DNA of 64,000 bases from Microdochium bolleyi (Eukaryota; Ascomycota; Sordariomycetes; Xylariales; Microdochiaceae), in NCBI GenBank assembly GCA_001566295.1, contig KQ964249.1:1116001-1180000 (forward strand), written 5' to 3'. Below the pieces are notes generated by a model, which was not told the DNA's origin, did no database searches, and was given only the letters and a program-made list of their open reading frames with translations. Positions 46,803-58,572 of this stretch are shown piece by piece. The first letter of the stretch is position 1. Every line of letters starts with the position of its first letter. The translations under genes were made by a program, and so were the position numbers.

Positions 46803-48283
46803 AACGTGTTTTGGCTCACAGTTGCACACTTTGCCGACTAGGCGTAGGCCACAGCACCACTTCGCCAAAGGAGAGCCCATTCTGTTGCCACCATTTCTTG
46901 CACGAATAATTTGTTACTGTCGCCGTTGCCTGAAGCGTACGCAAGCATTCACAGGCAATGCGACTGTCTGTCAGAGTGAATTTACCGAGGGTTCTCATTC
47001 GTAATTGTCACGTCAGGCAACACCTGTATTGTTTTCGGAGAATACCAGTAGGTCGAGATCTTGTTTGGGGAGGAAGAGAGTCACTAGGGTTGAAACACTG
47101 TTGCCAGCCAAGCAGTCAGAAGCTTGAAAGTCGGAGGCGGCCAACGGTGAAGCATACCGAGAAGAAGCCCCCAGCAATGCAGGTCCTGTGATTCCCCAAA
47201 GTTGCTCAAATGAATTGTACATGCATCGGCTCTGTGTAGTACTATCCAGATCGAGGTCTCGTGGGACCTTTGTGTTCATCAGCATGACGACATTTGCGGG
47301 GGCCTGCTGTCAGCCGCACGCGTGAAAGCCCCCTGTTTCCCCAACTTCTCCTCCCCACCGAGCAACCTGCGTGGCCGCTGTCGACACCAGTTCAGGTTTC
47401 ATTTCTCCATTTTCCGCGTGCACAAGGCTCGAGAAGGTTCATATCGGTCGATTGCCATCTCGGCACCCGGCACTCACCGTAGCTCTTCCAGTCGCATGGT
47501 AAGCCGGACGTGGCCTGCATGCGCTATGCGAGTTGATGACGCACGGCCAAGACAACACGCGAGCTCAGCTGCCTTTCTCCGCATCCGACGGTGGGGAAGC
47601 TCTGGGGCTGCAGGATTCACCGACAAGAAACATTTGTACCTACGTTAGTACACGAGTCCACAACAACACAGGGCACGCAGTGGAAGATGGAAAACTAGAG
47701 CAGAAGTGGCAATTGGTAGCGTAGATTTGGTGCCCGAGGTGCCCAGAGCACACCCTCCCAGGCAGCTGCATACAGCCCTGGAGCTCCTTGTCGCTTCAGT
47801 CGGCCCGTTGCAAGGTTCTAAGGCTGCTTGGGATGAAGTCATCGTGTGATTCGCCTACGGAAACGACATGCCTGGCCCCGCCTCCTCCGGCGATCCTGTC
47901 GGCCTAGCTTCAGCTCCTGCTCGGCCTCGCTCAGCTTGTGCATGCAGCTGCACTCCCCCATCCCGGCCTGCTCGGCATTTCTCTGTGCCTAGCGTAGTTG
48001 ACGGGTCCGGGGATGGTTCAAGGTTTGCTGTCCGTGCTACGTCAGTCTGCGCCGGCGAGCCTTGGCCTCTTTTTCCTTCCTGCAGAGGAAGGAGCAGACT
48101 CGGGCTGTCTGTATTTATTGAAGGCAACGCTCCTTCCTTCCCGCCCATGCCCAGCGTTGCGCTTCTCTCAACCACGCAAGTCTGATGCCTTGTTGTCGTG
48201 ACGGTTTGCCATAAGATCGAGACACACAGTCAGCTCGGCTGCTTCTTTCTCCTTCGCTTGCCCACCAGGAAGCTCACTCCACC
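46803..48283. other. Intergenic region upstream of the trehalase gene
   Basis: About 1.5 kb. Short frames on both strands show no domain. One stress-element core (CCCCT) lies near 47329, but a single 5-mer is weak evidence. Confidence 0.45.
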
Positions 48284-50508
48284 ATGAAATTCCTTTTGAC
48301 AGTGGCAGCAGTCGCCGCTGCTGTGCTCTCCGTGGCCCAAGGAGCCAACGGCCTGTATACCAATGGCTCTGTCATTGCACCCTGCGACTCTCCCATCTAC
48401 TGCTACGGCAACCTTCTTCGCGAGGTAGAACTCGCGCGGCCGTTTGAGGACTCCAAGACATTCGTCGACTTGTAAGCACACGTGCACATACCCAGAGGGT
48501 GGCTGGTTTGCGGAAAGCTCACACAGCAAAACAGGCCGACAAAAAAACCCCTGGACGAGGTCCTCGCGGCCTTTGCCAACCTCACCAAGCCCCTCAGCAA
48601 CAACACGGAGCTCAATGACTTCCTGTCCCAGTACTTTGGCGAGGCCGGCTCCGAGCTCGCGCCCGTGCCCACCGACAACTTGACGACGAACCCGACCTTC
48701 CTCGACCGGGTCGAGGACTCGAGCATCAAGGAGTTCGTCGAAAAGGTCATCGACATCTGGCCCGACCTCACTCGCAAATATGTTGGCGCCGGCAACTGCA
48801 CGGGCTGCGTTAATAGCTTCATCCCGCTGAACCGCACGTTCGTCGTGGCCGGTGGACGTTTCCGTGAGCCGTACTACTGGGACTCATTCTGGATCCTGGA
48901 GGGTCTGTTGCGGACCGGTGGCAGTTTTACTGAGATCTCAAAGTGAGCTTCATCTGCCAATTCTGTGTATCGTGCGAAGTAAAATATACTGACCAAGAGC
49001 ACACAGAAACATTATCGAAAACTTCCTCGACATCGTCGACCTGTACGGCTTCATGCCCAATGGCGCTCGCCTCTACTACCTCAACCGCTCTCAGCCGCCG
49101 CTCTTGACGCAGATGGTCAAGGCGTACGTCGACTACACCAACGACACAAGCATCCTCGAGCGGGCGCTGCCACTTCTGCTCAAGGAACACAGCTTCTTCG
49201 TCAAGAACAGGACGACGGAGATTACCAAGGGCAACAAAACGTACACCCTCAGCCGGTAAGCCAGGATTGGACTGGAATATTCGGCCTTTGCGAGCATTCA
49301 CTGATTGCTACCATACTAGATATGATGTGTCGAACACGCAACCACGCCCTGAGTCCTACCGCGAGGACTACATTACTGCCAACAACAAATCGTACTACGC
49401 GGAATCCGGTATAATTTACCCAGAGTCAGTCGCTCTCAATGACTCACAGAAGGAGACTCTATACGGGAACTTGGCATCTGGCGCCGAGTCTGGTTGGGAC
49501 TACACCTCTCGGTGGATTGCCAACCCGTCCGATGCCCAGGATGATGTATACTTCCCGCTGCGGTCATTGAACACACGCGAGATTGTCCCTGTCGACCTCA
49601 ACTCGATCTTGTATGCCAACGAGATCACGCTCGCCAAGTACTTCCAGGATGATGGCAACAACACTGTCGCGCAGCAGCTCCGTGACTCAGCTGGCAATCG
49701 CTCCGTCGCTATGTACGAGCTGATGTGGAACCAAACTTTCAACAGCTTCTTTGATTACAACTTGACCTCGTCCTCCCAGTACCAATTCGTACCCGCGGAC
49801 AAGGACACAACGGACGTTCAGAAGGAGGGCGCGCCCGAGGGCTACCAGGTGATTTTCAACGTTGCACAGTTTTACCCCTTCTGGACAGGCGCAGCGCCCG
49901 AGTACCTCAAGAACAACCCCTTGGCCATCAATCTTGCTTTCAAGCGCGTCAGGACTTTGCTTGACACCAAGGCCGGGGCCATCCCTGCAACAGCTTACAC
50001 CACCGGCCAGCAGTGGGATCAGCCCAACGTGTGGCCGCCGTTGATGTACATCCTCATGAAGGCGGTGGCCCAGACTCCGGCGCCATTTGGCGAGAGCGAC
50101 CCGGCATACGTCCAAAATCAGAAGCTTGCCATCGACCTCGCGCAGCGGTACCTGGACAGCACGTTCTGCACGTGGCGTGCGACGGGCGGCTCGACGAGCG
50201 ACTTCCCGAAGCTGCAGGGCCTGCCTGAAGGCGAGAACGGCATCATGTTTGAGAAGTACGCCGACAACGCGACTAATGTGGCGGGTGGTGGCGGCGAGTA
50301 CGAGGTGGTCGAAGGCTTCGGCTGGACCAACGGGGTGCTCATCTGGGCCGTCGATACGTTCAGCAACAACCTCACTAGACCTGACTGTGGTGAGATTGTC
50401 GCTGCGCCACCGTCAGGAGGCAGGAGTAGCAAGAGAGCTGTGCAGCTCAGCCCGAGCGATACTCGCTTCATCAAGAAGTTTGCGCGGTCGCAGAGGTCGC
50501 AGAAGTGA
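48284..50508 (+). CDS. Secreted GH37 trehalase
   Basis: Four exons: 48284-48471, 48535-48942, 49007-49255 and 49320-50508; 677 residues. It begins with a signal peptide of about 20 residues (MKFLLTVAAVAAAVLSVAQG). Trehalase signature 1 is the GGRFREPYYWDSF string near residue 169, and signature 2 is QQWDQPNVWPP near 513. The likely acid and base are D342 in SGWDYTSRW and E593 in MFEKY, by homology with the bacterial enzyme. Several N-glycosylation sequons are present, and there is no calcium-binding regulatory domain of the cytosolic neutral trehalases. It should split external or cell-wall-space trehalose into two glucoses. The C-terminus is basic, without a clear anchor. Confidence 0.95.
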
Positions 50509-50870
50509 AGCTTTTATCGAAAGACAATGTAATCCAACACTTGTTCAACTGAAGTACCTTAGCATCGATATGATGAGGAGAAATAAACTTCGTGATAATA
50601 GCCGAGTGTGCAGAGTAACATCGACGAGAAGCTGCCATGCCGAGTGATCTTTTTTCAAGTCCAAACACAACGCATCACTGTACCACACATGGACTACGTA
50701 ACCGAAATTGGCAACCTTGGGCATTAGACGATCGCAGGTGATCCGCGGCCACCCACGGTTCTCACTCTTGCCACTGTCCATTATGCCTTTTTGTCCAGCA
50801 TTCAGTTAAGACTCTGTTCGTTATTGAACCTAATACACAGCCTGCCCGTATTGGACCAAATCGCACGCAA
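50509..50870. other. Convergent region between trehalase and GNAT genes
   Basis: Short 3' flanks of two convergent genes. Nothing else is seen. Confidence 0.45.
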
Positions 50871-51689
50871 TCAGGCGGGGGCAACCGTGGCTTTCCTGCT
50901 CCTCTCGAGCTCCTCAAAGTCCTCCCGGAGCAGGCCGTATATAACCAGGTCCAGGACGTATTGCTTTGGCGGTGTCGTCGCCTGCTGCTGCTGCTCCGTC
51001 CCATCCTTTGTAGCGGCGGAAGCAGCAGCAGCAGCGGCCTCGGCAGCTCTCGTGACGTCCCCGTCATCGCGGCACGCCCACGCCTTCCTCAGCACGCCCT
51101 CCCTGACGAAGCCGTTCTTCTCGAGGACCCGCCCGCTGCGCTCGTTGCCGCCGTGGTGCCGCGCCTGGATGCGCACGAGCTGGTCCAGGCCGTGCGCCGC
51201 GAACGCCCACGACACAAACTCGCGCACGACCTCGGTCGCAAGCCCCTTGCCCCAGACCGGCTTCGCGAGCCAGTACCCGATGTCGCAGGTGTGCCGCGCC
51301 TCGGCGGCCTGCGGGATGAGGCCGATGCCGCCTATGACCTGCTCTTCACCCTGCTCTTGTCCGTCACCACCACCGTCACCACCACCACCGCCGGTGCTGG
51401 TCTTGGCGTATCTGAAGATGCCGAAGCTGTGGTCCCGCACACCGTTCTCGGGGTCCGGCCGGCCGAACTTTGTGATGAAGAACTCGGCATCAGCGACGCG
51501 GTAAGGGGACGGGAAGCGGTCGCCGACGCGGTGCGCGATCTCGGGCGAGTCGCCGGCCGCCGCGAGCGCGGGGGCGTCGCGCAGGGTGTACGCCCGGATG
51601 TGGAAGTTCGGGGTGCTGATGATCGGCGCGGGAGAGGGCCCGGTCAGCCATGCTGGCTGCTGCTGAGGTGGTGGTGTTGAGTCTGCCAT
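50871..51689 (-). CDS. GNAT-family N-acetyltransferase (RimJ/RimL type)
   Basis: A single exon of 272 residues starting MADSTPPPQQQPAWLTG. The GNAT fold is visible: the N-terminal strand FHIRAYTLRDAPALAAAGDSP, the middle part GIGLIPQAAEARHTCDIGYW, the acetyl-CoA pyrophosphate loop region KPVWGKGLATEVVREFVSWAF, and the C-terminal NERSGRVLEKNGFVREG. Two low-complexity inserts (Gly/Glu-rich and Ala/Gln-rich) lie in loops. The substrate is unknown; relatives acetylate ribosomal proteins, amino acids or small amines. The gene is strongly GC3-rich, like several neighbours. Confidence 0.88.
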   Translation of the reverse strand: MADSTPPPQQQPAWLTGPSPAPIISTPNFHIRAYTLRDAPALAAAGDSPEIAHRVGDRFPSPYRVADAEFFITKFGRPDPENGVRDHSFGIFRYAKTSTGGGGGDGGGDGQEQGEEQVIGGIGLIPQAAEARHTCDIGYWLAKPVWGKGLATEVVREFVSWAFAAHGLDQLVRIQARHHGGNERSGRVLEKNGFVREGVLRKAWACRDDGDVTRAAEAAAAAASAATKDGTEQQQQATTPPKQYVLDLVIYGLLREDFEELERSRKATVAPA

Positions 51690-53247
51690 GGCTAAGAACC
51701 CTAAGGTATGATGAAACCCTCCAGTTTCGCAGGACCTGCGAGGAAGCAGCTATTCTGGTTGGATGAGTTCCGCTCCTCGTGTGGTGAGATGAAGAATAAC
51801 GGCTGTGTCCGATGTTGTCCAGACTTTACGAGTGCGTCGGGGGATTAGAGTCTGTTGAAGTTCCAAGTTTATGAGATATTGTTGGCTGGGGCAACTTTGC
51901 AGTCATGGGATGTGGACGTCATGAAAAGATGAAGCTGCGAAGCGGAAATGTCACGATCGGAAGAACAAGCTTTCAGAGATCGACTGGGCTATCTATACTA
52001 GAAGGCCCCCTCCCTCACGCCCTGCTTACGCGTATCCTGCGGGAACTTGGAAGACCCTGTTCCTGGAACTGCATCCTCGAGAAGTGCATGTGACAAGGTC
52101 AAAGTACCAGTCATCATAGGCCTTAGGTGCCCCTTCGGGACCTCCTGTTGCAGGCCCAGGTCACGAGGACTCGAGTTGACTATGTGCGCACTCCAATTGG
52201 CAATGAGTCAAGGTCGAACCCCCGTGTCATCCATGTCAGAAACGACGATTTGGGTTGCAGTCAGACTTGCGTCCGTCCCCGGGAGGTAAAGCCAGAGGGC
52301 CTCATGAGGGCAGGTGGGGTCGTTTGTCGGCTCTTACTCCGCTGCCGCAGCGAGGGCGGGAGTCATCCCATGACTTGCCGGGCATTGGCGGTCTTTCTTT
52401 CCTCGAATTATCATCGCGAAGGCCACGCATTGTAATTCAGTCAGTGCGAGGCCGGCGGCCGGGGGCGTGACTGGCAAAAGTTGAAGATGCTTCTATCTTC
52501 GTATTCGGGTTCGAACCTGTGCCAAGACTGAAACATAAAGGGGCCGAACACACACGAGACAAGAAACTTGAATGAGCGGCAAGTCCGAGGTTGCTTCTGG
52601 AGACAAGCTGTGGGCATTGAACTTGCACCGATAGACTTGACCCGTGGCTCTGGTAAGCCTAGAGGTCGGCAACATGAATGTGTCAGCTGTCTGTCTGCCG
52701 TCCTTCTGTCTGTCCGTCTGGCTGTGTGTATGTGCTGTTGGCAATGGGACAATGGAGGAGCAGCCTCCGGAGTCAGGAGGCTCAGCTCCGGGGCTGCGGC
52801 CCCACATCCCAGGAGGTAGGTCCCGGACCCCTGCCTGCCCGCCGCTGGCCTAGAGCCACAAGCGCAGGTCCCTGAAAGAGCGACGGTGGCCTTTTTGGCG
52901 CGGCAGACGGTCGGCCAATGTACGCACGCCCACTCCTGCTCGCCGATGCTTCAGCTGCGCATCGCCATCTCCGCCAGCCTCGACGATTCTCTCCTCGCAT
53001 CTAGCTCTCGAGTCCAGACAAGTCAGAGACTTGCCTGCTTGGTCGCCTTTCCACCCCAATCGCTCTTCCCGAGCAATTGGTTGCTCGCTCTGAAGCTGCT
53101 TCCCCCAACAGCCAGCTCGAAATCACCACCAGTCTGCTCGCGAGCCGGCCTGCGAGCGAGTCGATCCCTCTTCGCGATCGAACCCTTCACCAGTCACACG
53201 TCTAGACCAACCCACCGCTGCTCCGCGCGGCTCCATACACACGCGCA
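51690..53247. other. Divergent region between GNAT and ERV46
   Basis: About 1.6 kb. No convincing gene. The last 300 bp is pyrimidine-rich and probably the ERV46 leader. Confidence 0.45.
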
Positions 53248-54797
53248 ATGGCTCCCAAGTCGAGGTTCACCCGGCTCGACGCCTTCACCAAGACGGTCGA
53301 GGACGCCAGGATACGCACAACGTCCGGCGGCATCGTCACCATCATCTCCCTCCTCGTCGTCCTCTACCTCTCCTGGGGCGAGTGGAGCGACTACCGGCGC
53401 ATCGTCATCCACCCGGAGCTCATCGTGGATAAAGGACGAGGTACGTACAAGCGTCCACACTCATGCCGAGAAAGAAATGCGCCCGCCCACGTTTGGGTAC
53501 AATAAAGGGTCAGTTCATGGTGCTGACCAGAGAACATTCACGCCACAACAGGAGAGCGCATGGAGATCCACATGAACATCACCTTCCCCAAGATCCCCTG
53601 CGAGCTGCTGACGCTCGACGTCATGGACGTGTCCGGCGAGCAGCAGCACGGCGTCCTGGCGGGCGTGCAGAAGCTGCGCCTCGCACCCCAGGACAAGGGC
53701 GGCGCCGTCATCGACTCGATGGCCCTGGCCGTGCACAACAAGGCCGAGCAGGCGCGCCACCTCGACCCGACGTACTGCGGCCCTTGCTACGGCGCGGTCC
53801 CGCCCGACAACGCCGAGAAGGCCGGGTGCTGCAACACATGCGAGGAGGTGCGCGAGGCGTACGCGTCAAAGGGTTGGGCGTTCGGCAGGGGCGAGAACGT
53901 CGAGCAGTGCGAGCGCGAGCACTACTCGGAGAAGCTCGACGAGCAGCGGCACGAGGGGTGCCGCATCGCGGGCGCGATCCGCGTCAACAAGGTCGTCGGA
54001 AACTTCCACTTTGCGCCGGGCCGCAGCTTCAGCAACGGCATGATGCACGTGCACGACCTGCAGAACTACTTCTCGAGCCCCGTGACGCACTCGTTCGAGC
54101 ACGAGATCCACCAGCTGCACTTTGGCCCGCAGCTGCCCGACGACGTGACGGACAAGAACAGCAAGAACACGCCCTGGACGAACCACCACCTCAACCCGCT
54201 CGACAACACCCAGCAGCGTACCAGCGACTCGAGCTTCAACTTCATGTACTTTGTCAAGATCGTGCCCACGGCCTACCTGCCCCTCAGCTGGAAGCCGCCC
54301 AAGGACTACGCCACCAAGCGCCAGGACATGACCTGGCTCGGAAACCTCGGCAACATATACGACGGCAGCATGGAGACACACCAGTACTCGGCCACCAGCC
54401 ACAAGCGCAGCCTCGACGGCGGCAACGACAAGGCTGAGGGCCACGAGGAGCGCACCCACGCCAAGGGCGGCATCCCTGGCGTCTTCTTCTCCTATGTAGG
54501 TCATGCTCTGCGCCTTTGCGCGCTCCTCGCCTGTTGGCGTTCCCTTACTCCGTTTCCTGGCAATCTCTCTCTCTTTTACTCTGATACTCTCCAGTTTGCT
54601 AATCTCTTCCCCTCGCTTCGCAGGACATCTCGCCCATGAAGGTCATCAACCGCGAAGAACGTGCCAAGACGTTCTCCGGCTTCCTTGCAGGCCTGTGCGC
54701 CGTTGTCGGTGGCACGCTCACTGTCGCTGCTGCTGTGGACCGCGGTGTGTACGAGGGTGCCACCCGGCTCAAGAAGATCCGCTCCAAGGATATGTAA
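53248..54797 (+). CDS. ERV46: ER-derived vesicle protein Erv46 (ERGIC3)
   Basis: Three exons: 53248-53440, 53552-54495 and 54624-54797; 436 residues. It starts MAPKSRFTRLDAFTKTVEDA, typical of Erv46. A first membrane segment (GGIVTIISLLVVLYLS) precedes a large lumenal domain with the Cys-rich part YCGPCYG and GCCNTCEEV, then a second membrane segment (FSGFLAGLCAVVGGTLTV) and a short basic cytosolic tail. With Erv41 it cycles in COPII and COPI vesicles and acts as a receptor for ER proteins. The second intron is 128 bp, the longer end for this window. Confidence 0.95.
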
Positions 54798-57700
54798 GCG
54801 GCGGTAGACTGTGACATTCGACAAGCAGAAAGGAAGCACAGGAAAGAAGAGAAACGTGGGAGCCTGACGTAGTGGAAAGTGCGTATCCTATGGGTGCTGC
54901 GGCTGCGGACGGTGTCGTCCCATATCATGGTGGTGCGGTGCAGTGATTGTTTTGCTATATTATGTTGGTCCTTCTCAATGCATTGGGTCATGGAGTTTCT
55001 TGATGTCTTTGGTTCCTTTCCTACAAAGGCTTGTTTTCCCTTCCACCGACGATGTCTTGCCGTTGTGGTGGCACATGGATGAGAGAGGGCAGAAGGTATA
55101 GCGCAGAGCACAGATATATATCGAAAACAAGGAAGAAAGAACGAGAGGATATATAGAGTTTCGATATACACATTTCCACTGGTGCGTGCGGGCGATTGCT
55201 GATGATGTGAGACCCGAGCTCCCTCCCCAAAGAGGCATCCCGAGAAGAACCCAGATGTGAGTGCAAGACAATTGATTTGGCGGGCTCGATCCAGGACAGA
55301 GTCTCTGGGAGAGAGCTTGCTGCGTCCTCTGATGCTGCCAGACACGGAGGAGCGAAACTGGCGGGCTTGCTTCTTTTGTGATTTTTGAGGACCGCAGAGA
55401 CGACGGAAATCGAGCAGCAGCATGTATGTGTATTGGAAGTGCTTCTCGGATGCGCGCCCGGGCTGCCGTCATCTGACGAGGCAGCAACACACTACTGACC
55501 TGAAGTCTTTATATCGTGCCCGCTTTTGCCGGCTTGATTGATTATGCATTGTTAACATCTTGATCTGCACGGCTCCAATCTTGGGGGGAGTTTCCGCCAA
55601 GAAGGACTGTCATGGCCGCGGCCTCGTCATGTTTCAATGACATCTTTTCTTGGTCCCAGATGTTTTCGTGGAGCACAGTGTAGATCTGGATTGAGAGCAT
55701 GCGCCTCGGCTCAGAGGACCGATGCAGCCGGGCTGTCGTTTCGCGTCGCCACGTGAGCGTGGTATGGAACCAGCGAACCTCATTTCTCGCCTCCGTGAGT
55801 GGTAGATAGATGCTGCGAATTATACACTGGCGGTCTGCATCTAAATACTGTTTCTCCGCACGCTTGACCTGGCGGATATGCACTGCGGTGCCTCGTCCCT
55901 TGGCTTGCCAGCATGCGTGATGTCGTTGCGACCGTCCGTTTGGTGATCAGCAGAAACAACTGGGCCAAGGATGCTGGCGGACGGCGACACTGAGATGAAA
56001 CTGATTGAAACGGGTTGTCAAAGGAGTCGATCCATATTTTGTCCCCCCTCTTCCAACGTTGCCTTGATGGGTATACCCTGGCAACCACAATATGTTAGTC
56101 ATGGAAACCGGGAGCTGCCGTAAGTCAAGCAGAAGAGGATTCATCCTTCCACTGCTCCGGCTGTCCAAGATGCTTGATCATCTTTCAGGGGTAGAGAGTA
56201 TTGTATTGACGACAGCGTGCTGCCCGCCACGAAGCTTAACTCGGGCAGACCATCGCTCTGGGTGCATCTGTGGGAAATCACAAAGAGTCAAGGGCCCCTA
56301 CTGTAAATCCTGCACATGAAGGTCTGAATAATTACTGTGCTTCGCTCAACCTTGCAACAACCCTTCGGCCGAGCAACGGTCACGGATCCACTGTGGACTT
56401 CTGCGTCGCCAGCTCCCGAGGTCGGAACCTTGGCTGGGGGTCATGGTGCTTAGTGAGACCAAATTGGCGCCGTGTGTCGGTAGCACACACTTGGTGCCCG
56501 TGCCCTGTCGTGACGACATTGTCTTGTCATGCCTGGCTCGAGAAGAGTCCGACGCGACGTGCGCAGTGGGATAGCTGGGAAACCGCTGGACGGAATACTC
56601 ACCCCTCTGCAGATGGTTGCTGTGCGAAGTCAGTCTCATGCATGACACGAGGTGTTGTGCCTGAGCTAGCGGCTCGCGGAGGAACCAGCGCTAGACCCGA
56701 TGTGTGTGTGCCCTTGGTTCCTGGCACTGGCGACCAATCGGCCAGAGACCATCCCACGGCGGCCCGTGATTCTGCGAACGCAGCACTCCGAACGGAGCAC
56801 CTGCTGGAGGTCTGAAATTGCCATGCTGCGCTGCAATTACGCAGTGCTGGCCGAGACCCTGGGGTGCATAGCAGAGCTGCTATACCGTCACACGGCCAGC
56901 CAGGAACCAAGACAATGACACGATCCGTGTTCTGGACCGATCCGCGGCAAGGGGACAACTCCGTATTTGCCAGCAACTTTGCTGCGCATCCAGCCAAGGC
57001 TGGCTTGTCTCCTGAGCGACTCGGGGCGATGATGAGGTGTGATCGGCCACCGGTAATTCGCTGGTTGCGGGATGGCCAGTTGGCGGAGGCAATCGTCCTC
57101 GCTAAGGTCATTGGTGAGCATCGAGAGTCGAGGGCATGCCGGCGTGCTCCAGCTGCGGCACTAACACAGGCTGGCGCAGTGGGAGCAGTCGAGGCTAGGG
57201 GCCACCTTGGCTTTGCATGGCCAGGGCCGTTGTGCTCATTAGCGAGTGTGGGGAGAAGCTGATCAGCAGGCCTAGCCGGGCCCGCGCTTCGTGTTGCTCG
57301 TGGGAAGAGTCGTTCACTGGTGATGCGGCTGGTTGAGTCATGGCAGTGTAATGAATGACACGCTGGAGCTGCAAGAGGAGCCGTGGCCGGTCACACCGGT
57401 TGCAGCATCCTGCAAGCACGTACCTTAAGGTTAGAATCCTGTGCTCGGTAGTCGGTAGAGGAGAGCACTTTCCCCAGCGCAGATGCAGCTCCAGACAGAT
57501 CCATGGATGGCGCTTCTACAAGTACCAGTACCCGTCGGCCTGGGCCCCTGAGGTCCACCGTCTCGAGTCCATGGATCCCCCAAGAAGTCCCTGCAGCGGC
57601 AGCTGTCCACCTGGGCAGGAGGCCATGTCGGAACAGGCCCTGTGGCCCCACACACCCTGGGCTGGGCCTGAGGACAAGTCGCGGTACCTTGAGCCGGCGC

Positions 57701-58572
57701 TGGCGCGCTGCCCACTGGCGCTGCAACGCAGAACCACCACTACAGCACCTGCTCGCCCGTGTCTCACGCCTCTCCACTGCCACCTGAGCCTCCTGGCATT
57801 TGCCATCCATCTGTTACGCTGCCCTCCTTTTCCTGCCATCGTCAAACTTCTTGCTTGCGCCTCAGACCCTTGATGGCCAATTCCCTCACCTCACCTCCCA
57901 CCGCATACCCGCGCTGCGACGCTCCCGACACTGCTTCTTTACTTGCACCTCTCCACCTCGTCATTCGATAGCCTAATTGCCGAGCCCGCCTTTGTCGACT
58001 GCACCTCGTATTCGCCCAGCGTTCCAGAACCTGTTTCCCATTCCAACCAGCATTCGACCCTCGCCGCTGCACATACCGTATTGCCGTGCTATTTCGTGGT
58101 TCTGACGGCCCATCATTGATTTTCGCCACCGCCTCGACCATACTCTCGCTTCCTGCTCCGTCGCCAGCAGAGCCGACACAATCTCAACCGCTGCGACCTA
58201 CCGAGATACAGCATCGGCAACTCAACCGACAACCAAACACACGACACGCCGAGCTTATTCCGCTTGCTCTTTGCGAACAGACTACGTCACGATCTGGGCT
58301 ACAGCTTCTGCTCTTGATCTTGTCTCACCGAATCGTCCACGAACCTTGAGTCAATGATATTGTCCTCCATAGTTTGGGTGGCGCACCTCTTCAAACCAAC
58401 CCAACTGGAGACGAGCCCGACGGACGACGCCTCGCGAGTGAAATTGAGTCGTTCGCTCATGACAGGGATAGTCACGCAACGTCAATCGCCGAACCTCTAG
58501 CGGGCAGCTCAGGCCTAAACGAAGACTACTCAACTCCCAGTGCGATCGCTGTACGATTGCGTGAACGCTACC
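54798..58572. other. Long gene-poor region and leader of the Nif1-like gene
   Basis: About 3.8 kb, the longest stretch without a recognised gene here. Frames are short, fragmented on both strands and lack any recognisable domain. From about 57730 the DNA is C-rich and pyrimidine-rich and probably is the 5' leader. A short upstream frame (58354-58500) precedes the main start. Broken or fast-evolving genes or non-coding RNA cannot be excluded. Confidence 0.5.
58354..58500 (+). other. Upstream open reading frame in the Nif1-like leader
   Basis: An ATG at 58354 opens 48 codons and stops with TAG at 58498-58500, 72 bases before the main ATG at 58573. It is in the same phase but is closed by its stop. 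If transcribed it could damp translation of the main frame; transcription start is unknown. Confidence 0.45.

Noticed and set aside
54599..55423. 274-residue minus-strand frame after ERV46
   Set aside because: Overlaps the last ERV46 exon in antisense and has no recognisable content.
58540..58572. Extended start for the Nif1-like protein
   Set aside because: The frame would start with GTG, not ATG. The ATG at 58573 in good context is chosen.
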